From contig JBKDBK010000134.1 in the NCBI GenBank assembly GCA_046315175.1, forward strand, positions 1-22,947: a stretch of 22,947 nt of DNA. The letters run 5' to 3'. This document shows, piece by piece, positions 1-10,436 of the stretch (position 1 is its first letter; each line of letters opens with the position of its first letter). Source of the stretch: UBA8828 sp046315175 (GTDB lineage: Bacteria > Verrucomicrobiota > Verrucomicrobiia > Opitutales > UBA953). Under the pieces are notes generated by a model that was not told where the DNA came from, searched no databases, and worked only from the letters and a program-made list of their open reading frames with translations. The position numbers were made by a program, and so were the translations under genes.

Positions 1-917
1 CCGGCCAGCCAGCGCTCGGCCTCGATGGCGGCCCGGCAGCCCATGCCGGCGGCCGTGATGGCCTGGCGGTAGACATGGTCGGCGCAGTCGCCCGCGACGA
101 AGACGCCCGGGAGGGGGGTCGAGACGGTGTTGGCGCCGGCGACGAAGTAGCCGTTGGGGTCGACGGGCAGCTGACCGGCGAAGACCTGGGTGTTGGGCAC
201 GTGGCCGATCGCGACAAAGACGCCCTTGCAGGGGATGACGCGCTCGCCCGCCGCCTTGTCGGCGACGCGCAGGCCCTCCACCTTGCCGTCCGCGCCGCCA
301 AGCACCGCGAGCGGCGCGCAGTTGAGGGCGAGGGCGACCTTGGGATTCTCCCTCACGCGGCGCACCATGATGTCGGAGGCCCGGAACGCGTCGCGGCGGT
401 GCACCAAGGTGACCTTGCTCGCGAAGCGGGTGAGGAAGAGGGCCTCCTCGCAGGCGGAGTCGCCGCCGCCCACCACGACCACCTCCATGTTGCGATAGAA
501 GGCGCCGTCGCAGGTCGCGCACGTCGTCACGCCCTTGCCGCCGTAGTACTCCTGCTCGCCCGGGATGCCGAGGAGCCGCGGGGAGGCGCCGGTGGCGAGG
601 ATCACGGCCTTGGCCTCGTAGGTCTTCTCCGAGCCGCGCAGGCGGCGGACCGGGCCGGCCAGCTCGGCGGACTCGATCCGGTCGTACTCGAACCGGGCGC
701 CGAACCGCTCGGCCTGGGCCCGCATGGCGCCGATCAGCTCGTTGCCGTCAACCCCGTGGGCGAAGCCGGGGAAATTCTCCACCTCCGAGGTGGTGGTCAG
801 CTGGCCGCCGGGCTGGCCGCCCTCGAGGACGAGGGGGCTGAGGTTGGCGCGGGCGGCGTAGATGGCGGCGGTCAGGCCGGCGCAACCGGTGCCGAGGATG
901 ATCACGTTTTCGGGCAT
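1..917 (-). CDS. trxB: Thioredoxin-disulfide reductase, C-terminal end cut by window edge
   Basis: Cytoplasmic FAD enzyme that passes electrons from NADPH to thioredoxin. The 305 codons present read from the ATG at 915-917. An FAD-binding loop GTGCAG lies at residues 9-14 (most family members have GSGPAG), the redox-active CATC pair is Cys133/Cys136 followed by DGAF, an NADPH-binding GGGDSACEEA comes directly after it, and the FAD-binding GVFVAGDC motif and a RQAITAAGMGC segment lie near the C-terminus. Only a few C-terminal residues and the stop should be missing, given the usual length near 310. The start is supported by AAAGGA six bases upstream. The gene is divergent from secA across about 105 bp. 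The family assignment is secure; the low-molecular-weight class follows from the length and the CATC position. Confidence 0.96.
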   Translation of the reverse strand, partial: MPENVIILGTGCAGLTAAIYAARANLSPLVLEGGQPGGQLTTTSEVENFPGFAHGVDGNELIGAMRAQAERFGARFEYDRIESAELAGPVRRLRGSEKTYEAKAVILATGASPRLLGIPGEQEYYGGKGVTTCATCDGAFYRNMEVVVVGGGDSACEEALFLTRFASKVTLVHRRDAFRASDIMVRRVRENPKVALALNCAPLAVLGGADGKVEGLRVADKAAGERVIPCKGVFVAIGHVPNTQVFAGQLPVDPNGYFVAGANTVSTPLPGVFVAGDCADHVYRQAITAAGMGCRAAIEAERWLA

Positions 918-923
918 GGGGCA

Positions 924-929
924 TCCTTT
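924..929 (-). promoter_or_regulatory. Shine-Dalgarno of trxB
   Basis: AAAGGA on the minus strand, six bases before the trxB ATG. It contrasts with several other gene heads in this window that show no such element. Confidence 0.5.
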
Positions 930-1023
930 GGGGGCGGGGACGCCGGGGGCAAGGCGAGAGCGACTGCCCTTCCTCCTTGCGCCGAGCGGCCCCGGGGGGT
1001 TGATTGGAGTCGCCCATCCCGCG

Positions 1024-4002
<2,979 letters not shown>

Positions 4003-4006
4003 GCCC

Positions 4007-5605
4007 ATGGCAGCCGGATCCGGACGCCGCCTGCCTTGGGTAGCCGCAACGGCCTCCGCCCTCCTGCTCTTCCTGTCGTTCCTTCCCGGGGCCGGCGGAT
4101 GGGCCGGCTTCGTCTGGGCAATCCCCCTGGCGCTCTGGTCCGCGACCCAGCCCGCCTGGGGCAGGTGGATGCGCGTGACGGGGGTCGCCTCGGCGGCGAC
4201 CTGGGTCGGTTTGCTGGCCTGGCTTCGGCATGTCCATCCGCCGCTCGGCTGGGCCGGCTGGATTCTCCTCTCGCTCTACTGCGCGGCCTACCTTTGGGCC
4301 TGGCTGCTGGCCTTGCGCTGGGTGTTCGCGACGCTGGGGGAGCGCGGGGCGGCCGACCGCATCATGGGCTGCGTCGGCCTCGCGGGATTCTGGGTTGGGC
4401 TTGAGGCGCTCCGGGGCTGGGCCTTCACGGGCTTTGGCTGGCTGCCGCTCGCGGCCAGCCAGTTCGAGAACCCGGTGATGCTGGCGCTTTGCCAGGTGAC
4501 GGGACCGCTCGGGCTCTCCGCGGCGCTGCTGCTGGCCAACCTGGGCCTGGCGCGTTGGGTGCTGAGGCAGTTCGCCGAGCGGCCGGCGGTCTCGGCAGCG
4601 CCGGCGGGCGGGCTGCTGCGGGGGTTCACGCCCGAGCTCTACGTCGGCCTGCTCCCCGTGGCGGCGGCCTTCTGGCTCCACATCGACGCGGCGGCGAGTC
4701 GGGTGGAGACGGTGGCGGTGCGGGTGGCGGCGGCGCAGCCCGACGTCGACCCCAACCGGAAGTGGGACGCCGCGGGGGCCGGCGAGCTGGTCCGCTCCCT
4801 CGGCGCGATGACGCTCGAGGCCGCCGAGTCCAAGCCCGACCTCATCCTCTGGCCGGAGGCAGCCACGCCCTTCCCGCTTGGCTCCCCCGCCTATGCGGCG
4901 CACCTCCGCGGGCTCGCGGAGCAGAGCGGCGCAACCCTGGTCGTCGGGGCGATCGAGCGGCGCGAGGGCGGGTACGCCAACAGCATCGCCGCCATCGGGC
5001 CCGGCGGGCCGACCGGGCCGGCCTATGCCAAGCGGCGGCTGGTTCCCTTCGGGGAATATGTGCCGGGCGCCGACTGGCTGCCCCTGCGCAAGGTGGTGCC
5101 GATCGCCGAGGATTGCGTGCGCGGCGAGGGACCGACCCCCTTGCTCGCCCCCCTGCGCGGCGGCGGCACGGTCGCGCTCGGGGCGTTGGTGTGCTACGAG
5201 GACATCTTCCCGGAACTGGCCCGCGACCATGCGCTGCGCGGCGCCCAGGCCCTGGTGGTCCTGACCAACGACGCCTGGTACGGCCGGGAGCTCGGGGCCT
5301 GGCAGCACGCCGCCCACAGCGCCCTCCTCGCGGCGTCGACCCGCCTCCCGGTGCTTCGCTGCGGCAACGCCGGCTGGAGCGGCGTCATGACGGCCTCGGG
5401 GCGGGCCTTGCCGGCGCTAAGGGAGGGTTCGATCTATTTCCGCGGCGCCGCCGACCTCGGCGAGGCCCTGCTGCCGGCCGCGCCCCAACCGACCTTCTGG
5501 ACCCTCCGCGGCGACTGGATCGTGCCCCCGGCGCTCGCCTTGGCCGGCCTCGCCGCCTTGCGTCGTCGGCGATTTGCGCCTACGTGGGGGCTGCCCGCTC
5601 CCTGA
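4007..5605 (+). CDS. lnt: Apolipoprotein N-acyltransferase
   Basis: Inner-membrane enzyme that adds the third acyl chain to the N-terminal cysteine of lipoproteins. The 532-residue protein has several N-terminal membrane segments (roughly residues 10-235), then a periplasmic carbon-nitrogen hydrolase domain, then a final C-terminal membrane segment ending in RRRR. The nitrilase-type triad is visible: Glu284 in WPEAATP, Lys342 in AKRRLVPFGEYVP and Cys396 in ALVCYEDIFPE. The GFGWLPLAASQ segment typical of Lnt is also present. The ATG at 4007 is 4 bp after the secA stop, so the two are probably co-transcribed; an alternative upstream start at 3956 would overlap secA and lacks homology. It supports an outer membrane with triacylated lipoproteins, consistent with the lol genes further right. 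Confidence 0.95.
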   Translation: MAAGSGRRLPWVAATASALLLFLSFLPGAGGWAGFVWAIPLALWSATQPAWGRWMRVTGVASAATWVGLLAWLRHVHPPLGWAGWILLSLYCAAYLWAWLLALRWVFATLGERGAADRIMGCVGLAGFWVGLEALRGWAFTGFGWLPLAASQFENPVMLALCQVTGPLGLSAALLLANLGLARWVLRQFAERPAVSAAPAGGLLRGFTPELYVGLLPVAAAFWLHIDAAASRVETVAVRVAAAQPDVDPNRKWDAAGAGELVRSLGAMTLEAAESKPDLILWPEAATPFPLGSPAYAAHLRGLAEQSGATLVVGAIERREGGYANSIAAIGPGGPTGPAYAKRRLVPFGEYVPGADWLPLRKVVPIAEDCVRGEGPTPLLAPLRGGGTVALGALVCYEDIFPELARDHALRGAQALVVLTNDAWYGRELGAWQHAAHSALLAASTRLPVLRCGNAGWSGVMTASGRALPALREGSIYFRGAADLGEALLPAAPQPTFWTLRGDWIVPPALALAGLAALRRRRFAPTWGLPAP

Positions 5606-5616
5606 GCCGCAACCCC

Positions 5617-6501
5617 ATGCGCCGCCTCCTCCCCCTGCTCCTCGCCGCCCTCCTTCCCGCGATCGCAACCGCCCAGGAGCGACCCAAGGTCGCCAAGCCC
5701 GAGCTGCCGGAGACGGGCTTCGCCTCCGTGCGGCTGGCGATGCGCTCGATTCCGACGGTCAAGGTCACGGTCAACGGGGCCGAGCTCATCCTCGGGGTCG
5801 ACACCGGCTGCCAGGGCTCCGGCGTACTGACCACCCGGGCGGCCGAGAAGCTGGGCCTGACGCCCAGCCTGACCATCCCGACGATGGGCAACACAGGCCG
5901 GAGCGAGACCGATTACGTCTTCATCCGCGAGTTCGCCATGGGCGGGGCGGTCTGGCGCGACTTCCACCTGGCGGTCCTTCCGCTCGAGGGCATCGGCCTG
6001 GACGGCCTGGTCGGGGCGGAGATCCTCTTCGGACAGCCCTTCTACATGGACCTCGCCAACCGCGTGATGATCCTCGGCAAGATTCCCGACACCTCGGGCG
6101 CGCGCGAGGTGCCGTGCTTTAGCCGCGGCGGGCACGTCAACCTCAACATCGAGGTGGAGGCCCGCAAGGTCCCCATGCTGATCGACTCGGGAGCCTCGCA
6201 ATCCTACATCACCGCCATGAAGTACAAGGGCAAGGTGGCCTACAAGGGCTACGCGCCGGTCGCCACGGTCCGCGGCGTGTCGATGCGGCGCCAGGAGGTC
6301 TGCCTCCCGACGTCCATGAGCCTCGGCGGCATGGCGCTGCGCGGGGTGACCCTCCACCGGGACAACGAGCACAACATCCTCGGCTGCGATTTCCTGCTCG
6401 CCCACCCCATCGCGGTGGACCGCCCCAGCCGGCGGTTGTGGATCTTCGAGCCCATCCGCCTGCACGGCCGGGCTCCCGCCCGGCCGGTTCCCGCGCGCTA
6501 G
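5617..6501 (+). CDS. Exported tandem retropepsin-like aspartyl protease
   Basis: A 294-residue protein with a signal peptide (MRRLLPLLLAALLPAIATA, likely cut after ATAQ) and two successive retropepsin-like lobes. Lobe 1 has Asp62-Thr-Gly (GVDTGCQGS) and later GLVGAEIL; lobe 2 has Asp190-Ser-Gly (LIDSGASQS) and later NILGCDFL. Each DT/SG plus the following hydrophobic-Gly-Asp/Glu-hydrophobic-Leu motif is what one retropepsin monomer normally contributes to a dimer, so I infer that one chain builds its own two-aspartate active site. The location is probably periplasmic. It starts 11 bp after lnt, in what looks like the same operon. Substrate unknown; no symbol is justified. It could instead be a non-proteolytic member of the same fold, but both aspartates are present. 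Confidence 0.82.
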   Translation: MRRLLPLLLAALLPAIATAQERPKVAKPELPETGFASVRLAMRSIPTVKVTVNGAELILGVDTGCQGSGVLTTRAAEKLGLTPSLTIPTMGNTGRSETDYVFIREFAMGGAVWRDFHLAVLPLEGIGLDGLVGAEILFGQPFYMDLANRVMILGKIPDTSGAREVPCFSRGGHVNLNIEVEARKVPMLIDSGASQSYITAMKYKGKVAYKGYAPVATVRGVSMRRQEVCLPTSMSLGGMALRGVTLHRDNEHNILGCDFLLAHPIAVDRPSRRLWIFEPIRLHGRAPARPVPAR

Positions 6502-6507
6502 GCGGGC

Positions 6508-7245
6508 TCAGCGCCGCTTGCGGGTGCGCCCACCCGAGGAACCCTCGCCCTCCTCGCCGCCGGACTCGGCGTCGCGCTCGTCCTCATCGCCCCAGCGCAT
6601 GGTCTCGTCCTCGGCCAGCCGCTCGTCGCCCTCGGGCAGGTCCTCGATCTCATCCTCGGCGGCGCGGCGGACGGGCTTGTCCTCATCCTCGTCGTCGACG
6701 GGGAGCTCGTGGCCCTCGGGGACATAGTCGAGGATGACATTGATCTCGTCCAGCGTGTGGATGTCGCGCCCCTCGATGAGGGCTTGGTTGCGCAGGTCGC
6801 CGACGTGCTCGTCGATGTCCTCGAAGGTCAGCTTCTGCTCGAGCTTGATGTTGTCGTTGAGGAACTTCACCCGGAGCCGCATGACGTGCTCAAGGAAGTC
6901 GGCGTAGGCGCCCTTGTCGCCGTCCTTGACATTGGGCAGGCCGAAGAGCTGCTCCTCGGACTCCAGGATGTGCTCGGCGACGCGGGCCAGGCGCACCGTG
7001 TCGTCCTTGTCCACCGACTGGATCTGGAAGGGCACGAAGGCCGCCTCGATGATCTCATTGGAGAGGCCGTACTCCCGCAGGGGGTCGAGCTGGTCGAGGA
7101 TCCAGGGCAGCTGCCGGGGATCGAGGATGCCGAGTCCGTCCGGGTCGTAGTGGCGGGGGTCGGACGTCTCGCGCACCCACCACTTGGCGGTCTTGGCGTC
7201 GAACTTGACCGTGCACCAGAGGAGCTTGGACGAGGTGGGGAGCAT
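6508..7245 (-). CDS. Protein of unknown function with a long acidic tail
   Basis: I do not recognise this family. From the ATG at 7245 it has 245 residues, beginning MLPTSSKLLWCTVKFDAK. Residues 1 to about 185 look like a soluble, mixed helical domain with many conserved-looking aromatic and charged residues, and there is no signal peptide or membrane segment. The last 60 or so residues are low-complexity, very rich in Asp and Glu, and end in basic RTRKRR. A GTG at 7269 would add eight residues; I prefer the ATG because a promoter-like hexamer sits six bases before it, as at neighbouring gene heads. It is divergent from pyrD and convergent with the aspartyl protease gene, with six bases between stops. 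The acidic tail could mediate binding to basic or nucleic-acid-binding partners, but that is speculation. Confidence 0.75.
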   Translation of the reverse strand: MLPTSSKLLWCTVKFDAKTAKWWVRETSDPRHYDPDGLGILDPRQLPWILDQLDPLREYGLSNEIIEAAFVPFQIQSVDKDDTVRLARVAEHILESEEQLFGLPNVKDGDKGAYADFLEHVMRLRVKFLNDNIKLEQKLTFEDIDEHVGDLRNQALIEGRDIHTLDEINVILDYVPEGHELPVDDEDEDKPVRRAAEDEIEDLPEGDERLAEDETMRWGDEDERDAESGGEEGEGSSGGRTRKRR

Positions 7246-7251
7246 GGGGGA

Positions 7252-7282
7252 ACGGAAATGTCGAGCCACCGGGGGCTGGCAA
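7252..7282 (-). promoter_or_regulatory. Candidate promoter of the acidic-tailed protein gene
   Basis: Minus-strand TTGCCA (7277-7282), 19-bp spacer, then TTCCGT (7252-7257) exactly six bases before the ATG at 7245, with no Shine-Dalgarno. The pattern would place the transcript start at or next to the ATG. Weak match on its own; listed because similar spacing recurs in the window. Confidence 0.25.
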
Positions 7283-7307
7283 GGGTTTTGCTCCGGGCGG
7301 TTCCGCC

Positions 7308-7337
7308 TTCACCCCGCGCCCGCCTTGCCCCTAGGCT
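7308..7337 (+). promoter_or_regulatory. Candidate leaderless promoter of pyrD
   Basis: TTCACC (7308-7313), 18-bp spacer, TAGGCT (7332-7337), then six bases to the pyrD ATG. No purine-rich ribosome-binding sequence lies between the hexamer and the start codon. Confidence 0.35.
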
Positions 7338-7343
7338 GTGGCG

Positions 7344-8405
7344 ATGGGCCTCCTCTACGACCACGCCATCCGCCCCCTGCTCTTCCGCATGGATCCGGAA
7401 CGCGCCCACGCCTTGGGACTCCGCGGCATGGCGGCCCTCGGGGCCTGCGCGCCCCTGCGCGCCCTCCTCGAGCGGTCGACCCTGCCCGCCGGCGCCCGGC
7501 CGATCGAGCTTGCGGGGCTCCGCTTCCCCAACGCCGTCGGGCTGGCCGCGGGGTTCGACAAGGAAGCCGTGGCCTGGAGGGCCGCCGCGGCCCTCGGCTT
7601 CGGGCATGTCGAGGTGGGCACCGTGACGCGCCTCGGCCAGCCGGGAAATCCCGCGCCCCGGATGTTCCGCTACCCCGCCATCCGCGGGGTCGTCAATCGG
7701 CTCGGCTTCCCCAACGACGGCGCGGAGGCCGTCGCCAGGCGCCTCGCCAAGGCCCCGCCGAGGGCAAGCCGCGCCATTCCGCTCGGCATCAACCTCGGCA
7801 AGTCCAAGGTCGTAGACCCTGGCGACACCGAGGCGGTCGCCCAGGACTACCTCGCCTCGCTGCGCCTGCTCGCCCCGCATGCCGACTATCTGACGGTCAA
7901 CATCAGCAGCCCCAACACCCCGGGCCTCCGCACCCTCCAGGACCGCGCCCCGCTTGCCTCGCTCCTCGGCCACCTCATGGCGGCAAACCGCGCGCTCGAG
8001 GGCGGCGCCCGTCCGGTCTTCCTGAAGATCGCGCCCGACCTCAATCCGCGGCAGCTCGACGACATCCTGCAGGTCGTGGGCGAGGCCGGCCTGGCCGGCA
8101 TCATCGCGACCAACACCACGCTGGCGCGACCTCCCGGCACGGAGGGCTGCGAGACCCAGGGAGGCCTGAGCGGCGCGCCCCTGCTTGAGCGTTCCCTCGG
8201 CGTGGTCCGCTACCTCTGCCGAGCCTCCCACGGTCGGGTTCCCGTCATCGGCTGCGGCGGCATCCTCTCGGCCGCCGACGCCGGGCGATTCCTGGACGAG
8301 GGGGCCCGGCTCGTCCAACTGTACTCCGGACTGATCTTCCGAGGGCCCTCCCTGGCCCGCGAGGTCGCCCAAGGCCTGTCCGTCCGCCAACGCCCGTGGG
8401 TCTGA
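7344..8405 (+). CDS. pyrD: Dihydroorotate dehydrogenase (quinone), class 2
   Basis: FMN enzyme that oxidises dihydroorotate to orotate in pyrimidine synthesis and passes electrons to quinone at the membrane. The 353-residue protein has the N-terminal helical extension of class 2 enzymes (YDHAIRPLLFRMDPERAH), followed by GLAAGFDKE, EVGTVTRLGQPGNPAPRMFR and NRLGFPNDG. The NISSPNTPGLR motif (from Asn186) carries the class 2 catalytic serine. IATNTT, GGLSG, GCGGI and LVQLYSGLIFRGP line the phosphate and FMN sites near the end. The ATG at 7344 is preferred over a GTG at 7338 because homology begins at MGLLYD and the promoter-like TAGGCT would overlap a longer leader. It is followed by an exported protein gene after one base. 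Confidence 0.96.
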   Translation: MGLLYDHAIRPLLFRMDPERAHALGLRGMAALGACAPLRALLERSTLPAGARPIELAGLRFPNAVGLAAGFDKEAVAWRAAAALGFGHVEVGTVTRLGQPGNPAPRMFRYPAIRGVVNRLGFPNDGAEAVARRLAKAPPRASRAIPLGINLGKSKVVDPGDTEAVAQDYLASLRLLAPHADYLTVNISSPNTPGLRTLQDRAPLASLLGHLMAANRALEGGARPVFLKIAPDLNPRQLDDILQVVGEAGLAGIIATNTTLARPPGTEGCETQGGLSGAPLLERSLGVVRYLCRASHGRVPVIGCGGILSAADAGRFLDEGARLVQLYSGLIFRGPSLAREVAQGLSVRQRPWV

Positions 8406-8406
8406 C

Positions 8407-9117
8407 ATGCGCCGCCTTGCCCTAGCTCTCCTCGCCGCCGCGACCCTCGCGGCCAAGCCCGCCCGCAAGGGCGACCCCATGGCGCCCGACACCTGGGTCG
8501 CCGCGCCCGCCGCCCACCAGGGCAAGCCGGTCCGGACCGCGGCCATGCGGCTCGAGGAACCGGGCCTGGTCGCCGGCGACGCTCCCGCGGCCGCGCTGCG
8601 CCTGGAGGGAGGCAACGACAAGGGAGAGACCGGCGGCGGCATCCTGGTGCTCGTGCCCGTCGCGCAATTCCAATCCTTCGCCGAGACCTACTCCAAGATG
8701 GAGGCTGGCAAGGGCCGGAGCGGCTTCGGCGCCATCGCAAAGCCCAGGGTCGTGACGGGTACCTTCGCCCTGGTCGCCGGCGAGCCCGCCCTCCTGGTCG
8801 GCATCCCCACCGAGGCGGCCGCCCGCCTGCCCAAGCCGTCCGAGCTGCTCAGGGAGCAGCTGGCCAGGGCGAGGGAGGAGCTGCTGAAGCCGTCGCGCCC
8901 GGGCTGGCAGCGAAAGGCCTTCGTCCTCTCCCGGATCGACCAGCGCAACCAACCCGAGACCACGCGCGAGCTCCAGCGCCTGTGCGATCTGGCCAACGCG
9001 GCGGACAAGACCCGCCGCCTCACCCCGCGCGAGGCCGTCCGGCTCGCGCGCGAGGGCGAGCAGCTTGTGCTGCCCGACGAGAAGGCCAGGACCGAGTGGC
9101 TCCTGACCTGGGAGTGA
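8407..9117 (+). CDS. Exported protein of unknown function
   Basis: I do not recognise this 236-residue protein. Residues 1-17 (MRRLALALLAAATLAAK) look like a signal peptide; there is no lipobox cysteine. The mature part has a beta-rich first half containing GGGILVLVPVAQFQSFAE and a second half with a helical, charged segment (about residues 140-170) rich in Glu, Arg and Leu. The whole mature protein contains a single cysteine (in LQRLCDL), and no catalytic motif stands out. The ATG lies one base after the pyrD stop, so it is almost certainly co-transcribed with pyrD, although nothing in the sequence ties it to pyrimidine metabolism. It converges on the SOUL gene with nine bases between stop codons. 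Confidence 0.8.
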   Translation: MRRLALALLAAATLAAKPARKGDPMAPDTWVAAPAAHQGKPVRTAAMRLEEPGLVAGDAPAAALRLEGGNDKGETGGGILVLVPVAQFQSFAETYSKMEAGKGRSGFGAIAKPRVVTGTFALVAGEPALLVGIPTEAAARLPKPSELLREQLARAREELLKPSRPGWQRKAFVLSRIDQRNQPETTRELQRLCDLANAADKTRRLTPREAVRLAREGEQLVLPDEKARTEWLLTWE

Positions 9118-9126
9118 GCGCCTGGC

Positions 9127-9666
9127 TCAGCGTCCGGTCCGCCGCACGGGAATGTGCACCTCGCTGCGCTTGAGGAAGCCCGGCACAAAGGGGCTGTCCC
9201 AATAGACGGCGTAGGGCTCGCCGGCCTCGGACACGCCTGGCTGCGTCGCGAGCCAGGCGCGGAGGCGGGCCAGGTTGTCCCGATACGACTTCTCGGTGTA
9301 GCTTCCGCGGATGCCGACGGCCGCCACGGTGCGCGCAGGGACGCTCTCCAGGGTGACCTCGGCGGTGGGCCTGAGGTCCTCCCGAGCCGCGGAGGCGACG
9401 TCGCAATGGAAGATCATCACCCCAGGCTCGATGCGCGCCTCGACCGGCGCCGTCATCGGGATGCGGTTCGACTGGATGTACCGGAAAAGCTTCCCGAACA
9501 TCCGGTTGTTGCCGGAGAAATAGCCGGAATCGGAACGGGCGACCATCAGCCGCGAGGCAGGGAGGTCCTTGACCTCGCAGACCGCGGGTTCGGTCTTGGG
9601 ATAGGCGAGCTCGACGGCGGCGGCCATGGCGGGAAGGAGCAGGGCGAGAAACAGGGGGTATCTCAT
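9127..9666 (-). CDS. SOUL-family heme-binding protein, exported
   Basis: A 179-residue protein matching the SOUL/p22HBP family: YPKTEPAVCEVKDLPASR at the start of the domain, NRMFGKLFRYIQSNRIPMTAPV in the middle, YTEKSYRDNLARLRAWLA, and EPYAVYWDSPFVPGFLKRSEV at the end. Residues 1-17 (MRYPLFLALLLPAMAAA) form a signal peptide, so it is probably periplasmic. Family members bind heme or other tetrapyrroles without a strictly conserved ligand; ligand binding here is inferred. The ATG at 9666 gives the signal peptide directly; longer in-frame starts to 9882 would run through the promoter region and into DUF502. It is divergent from the DUF502 gene across 85 bp that carry an inverted repeat. Confidence 0.88.
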   Translation of the reverse strand: MRYPLFLALLLPAMAAAVELAYPKTEPAVCEVKDLPASRLMVARSDSGYFSGNNRMFGKLFRYIQSNRIPMTAPVEARIEPGVMIFHCDVASAAREDLRPTAEVTLESVPARTVAAVGIRGSYTEKSYRDNLARLRAWLATQPGVSEAGEPYAVYWDSPFVPGFLKRSEVHIPVRRTGR

Positions 9667-9672
9667 CCCGCC

Positions 9673-9700
9673 ACCTTGCGGGGTTTGCGGCGCTTGGCAA
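9673..9700 (-). promoter_or_regulatory. Candidate leaderless promoter of the SOUL gene
   Basis: Minus-strand TTGCCA (9695-9700), 16-bp spacer, CAAGGT (9673-9678), then exactly six bases to the ATG at 9666. GGTGG next to the hexamer could be a weak Shine-Dalgarno instead. Confidence 0.3.
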
Positions 9701-9701
9701 A

Positions 9702-9728
9702 CCGGGAGGCTTGCCGCTTGCCTCCCGG
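9702..9728. repeat. Perfect 9-bp inverted repeat between divergent genes
   Basis: CCGGGAGGC (9702-9710) and GCCTCCCGG (9720-9728) are perfect inverted copies around a 9-base centre. The dyad lies between the putative -35 elements of the SOUL and DUF502 genes and overlaps the latter (9718-9723). It could be an operator for a dimeric regulator or a stem-loop; in GC-rich DNA a chance palindrome of this size is possible. Confidence 0.4.
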
Positions 9729-9745
9729 CGCGGCGCCGATTGGCT
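9718..9745 (+). promoter_or_regulatory. Candidate leaderless promoter of the DUF502 operon
   Basis: TTGCCT (9718-9723), 16-bp spacer, TTGGCT (9740-9745), then six bases to the ATG at 9752. No Shine-Dalgarno is visible. A second TTGCCG lies at 9711-9716. Confidence 0.3.
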
Positions 9746-9751
9746 GGCTCG

Positions 9752-10435
9752 ATGGAATCCAGCAAGGAATCGGGCGGCTTTTTCTCCAAACTCGGGGGCA
9801 ATTTCCTGACGGGACTGCTGCTTCTCCTCCCGCTCGGGCTAACCCTCTGGATTCTCTCCATCCTGCTCGACCTGATGGGCATCTACGCGCAGCCCCTGGT
9901 GGAGGCCGGCGTGCGCCTCCTGCACGGGAGCATGGGCCAGCCGGAACCCTCCCTGGAGAGCGGCCTTTGGCGCCAGGTGGTGATCCTGGTCTCGGCCATC
10001 CTCTCCGCCATCTTCCTCACCATCGTCGGCTTCCTGTCCAAGCGTCTCTTCGGACGCATCCTGCACAACGCCTTCGCCTCCCTCCTCAGCCGCGTGCCCG
10101 GACTGAGCGGCCTCTACGGCTCGATCAAGCAAATGGTCGACGCGCTCACCGGCCAGAACAAGCAGACCTTCCGGCGCGTCGTGCTCGTCGAGTTCCCCCG
10201 CCCAGGCTGCTGGACCATCGGCTTCGTGACCAACGAGCAGCCCGAGGCCTTCAGCGAGGCCATCGGCCGCCAGGTGGTCAACGTCTTCGTCCCGAACGCG
10301 CCCGCCCCGACCGCCGGCTTCATCCTCCAGGTCGAGCCCTCGCAGATCCGCGAGACGAAGCTGGGCGTCTCCCAGGCCATCGGCCTCCTCGTCTCGTTCG
10401 GCGCGATCATGCCGAAGCAGGACGACAAGGCCTGA
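9752..10435 (+). CDS. DUF502 family membrane protein
   Basis: A 227-residue protein of the DUF502 family, whose molecular role is not known. After a short charged N-terminus (MESSKESGGFFSKLGG) comes a first membrane segment with the family-typical NFLTGLLLLLPLGLTLWIL (about residues 17-45). A second membrane segment lies near residues 69-92, leading to SKRLFGRILHNAFASLLSRVPGLSGLYGSIKQ, which resembles the conserved core of the family. The remainder is a soluble domain with VLVEFPRPGCWTIGFVTNE and the closing VSQAIGLLVSFGA. It is the first gene of a tight three-gene unit: its stop is one base before the RecO-like gene. Nothing links it mechanistically to DNA repair; it may simply share the promoter. 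Confidence 0.9.
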   Translation: MESSKESGGFFSKLGGNFLTGLLLLLPLGLTLWILSILLDLMGIYAQPLVEAGVRLLHGSMGQPEPSLESGLWRQVVILVSAILSAIFLTIVGFLSKRLFGRILHNAFASLLSRVPGLSGLYGSIKQMVDALTGQNKQTFRRVVLVEFPRPGCWTIGFVTNEQPEAFSEAIGRQVVNVFVPNAPAPTAGFILQVEPSQIRETKLGVSQAIGLLVSFGAIMPKQDDKA

Positions 10436-10436
10436 G

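Noticed and set aside
977..1009. Possible secA promoter TTGCGC, 17-bp spacer, TTGATT, with GGAG downstream
   Set aside because: Spacing is acceptable but both hexamers are weak and the GGAG is 14 bases from the ATG; not firm enough to list as a feature.
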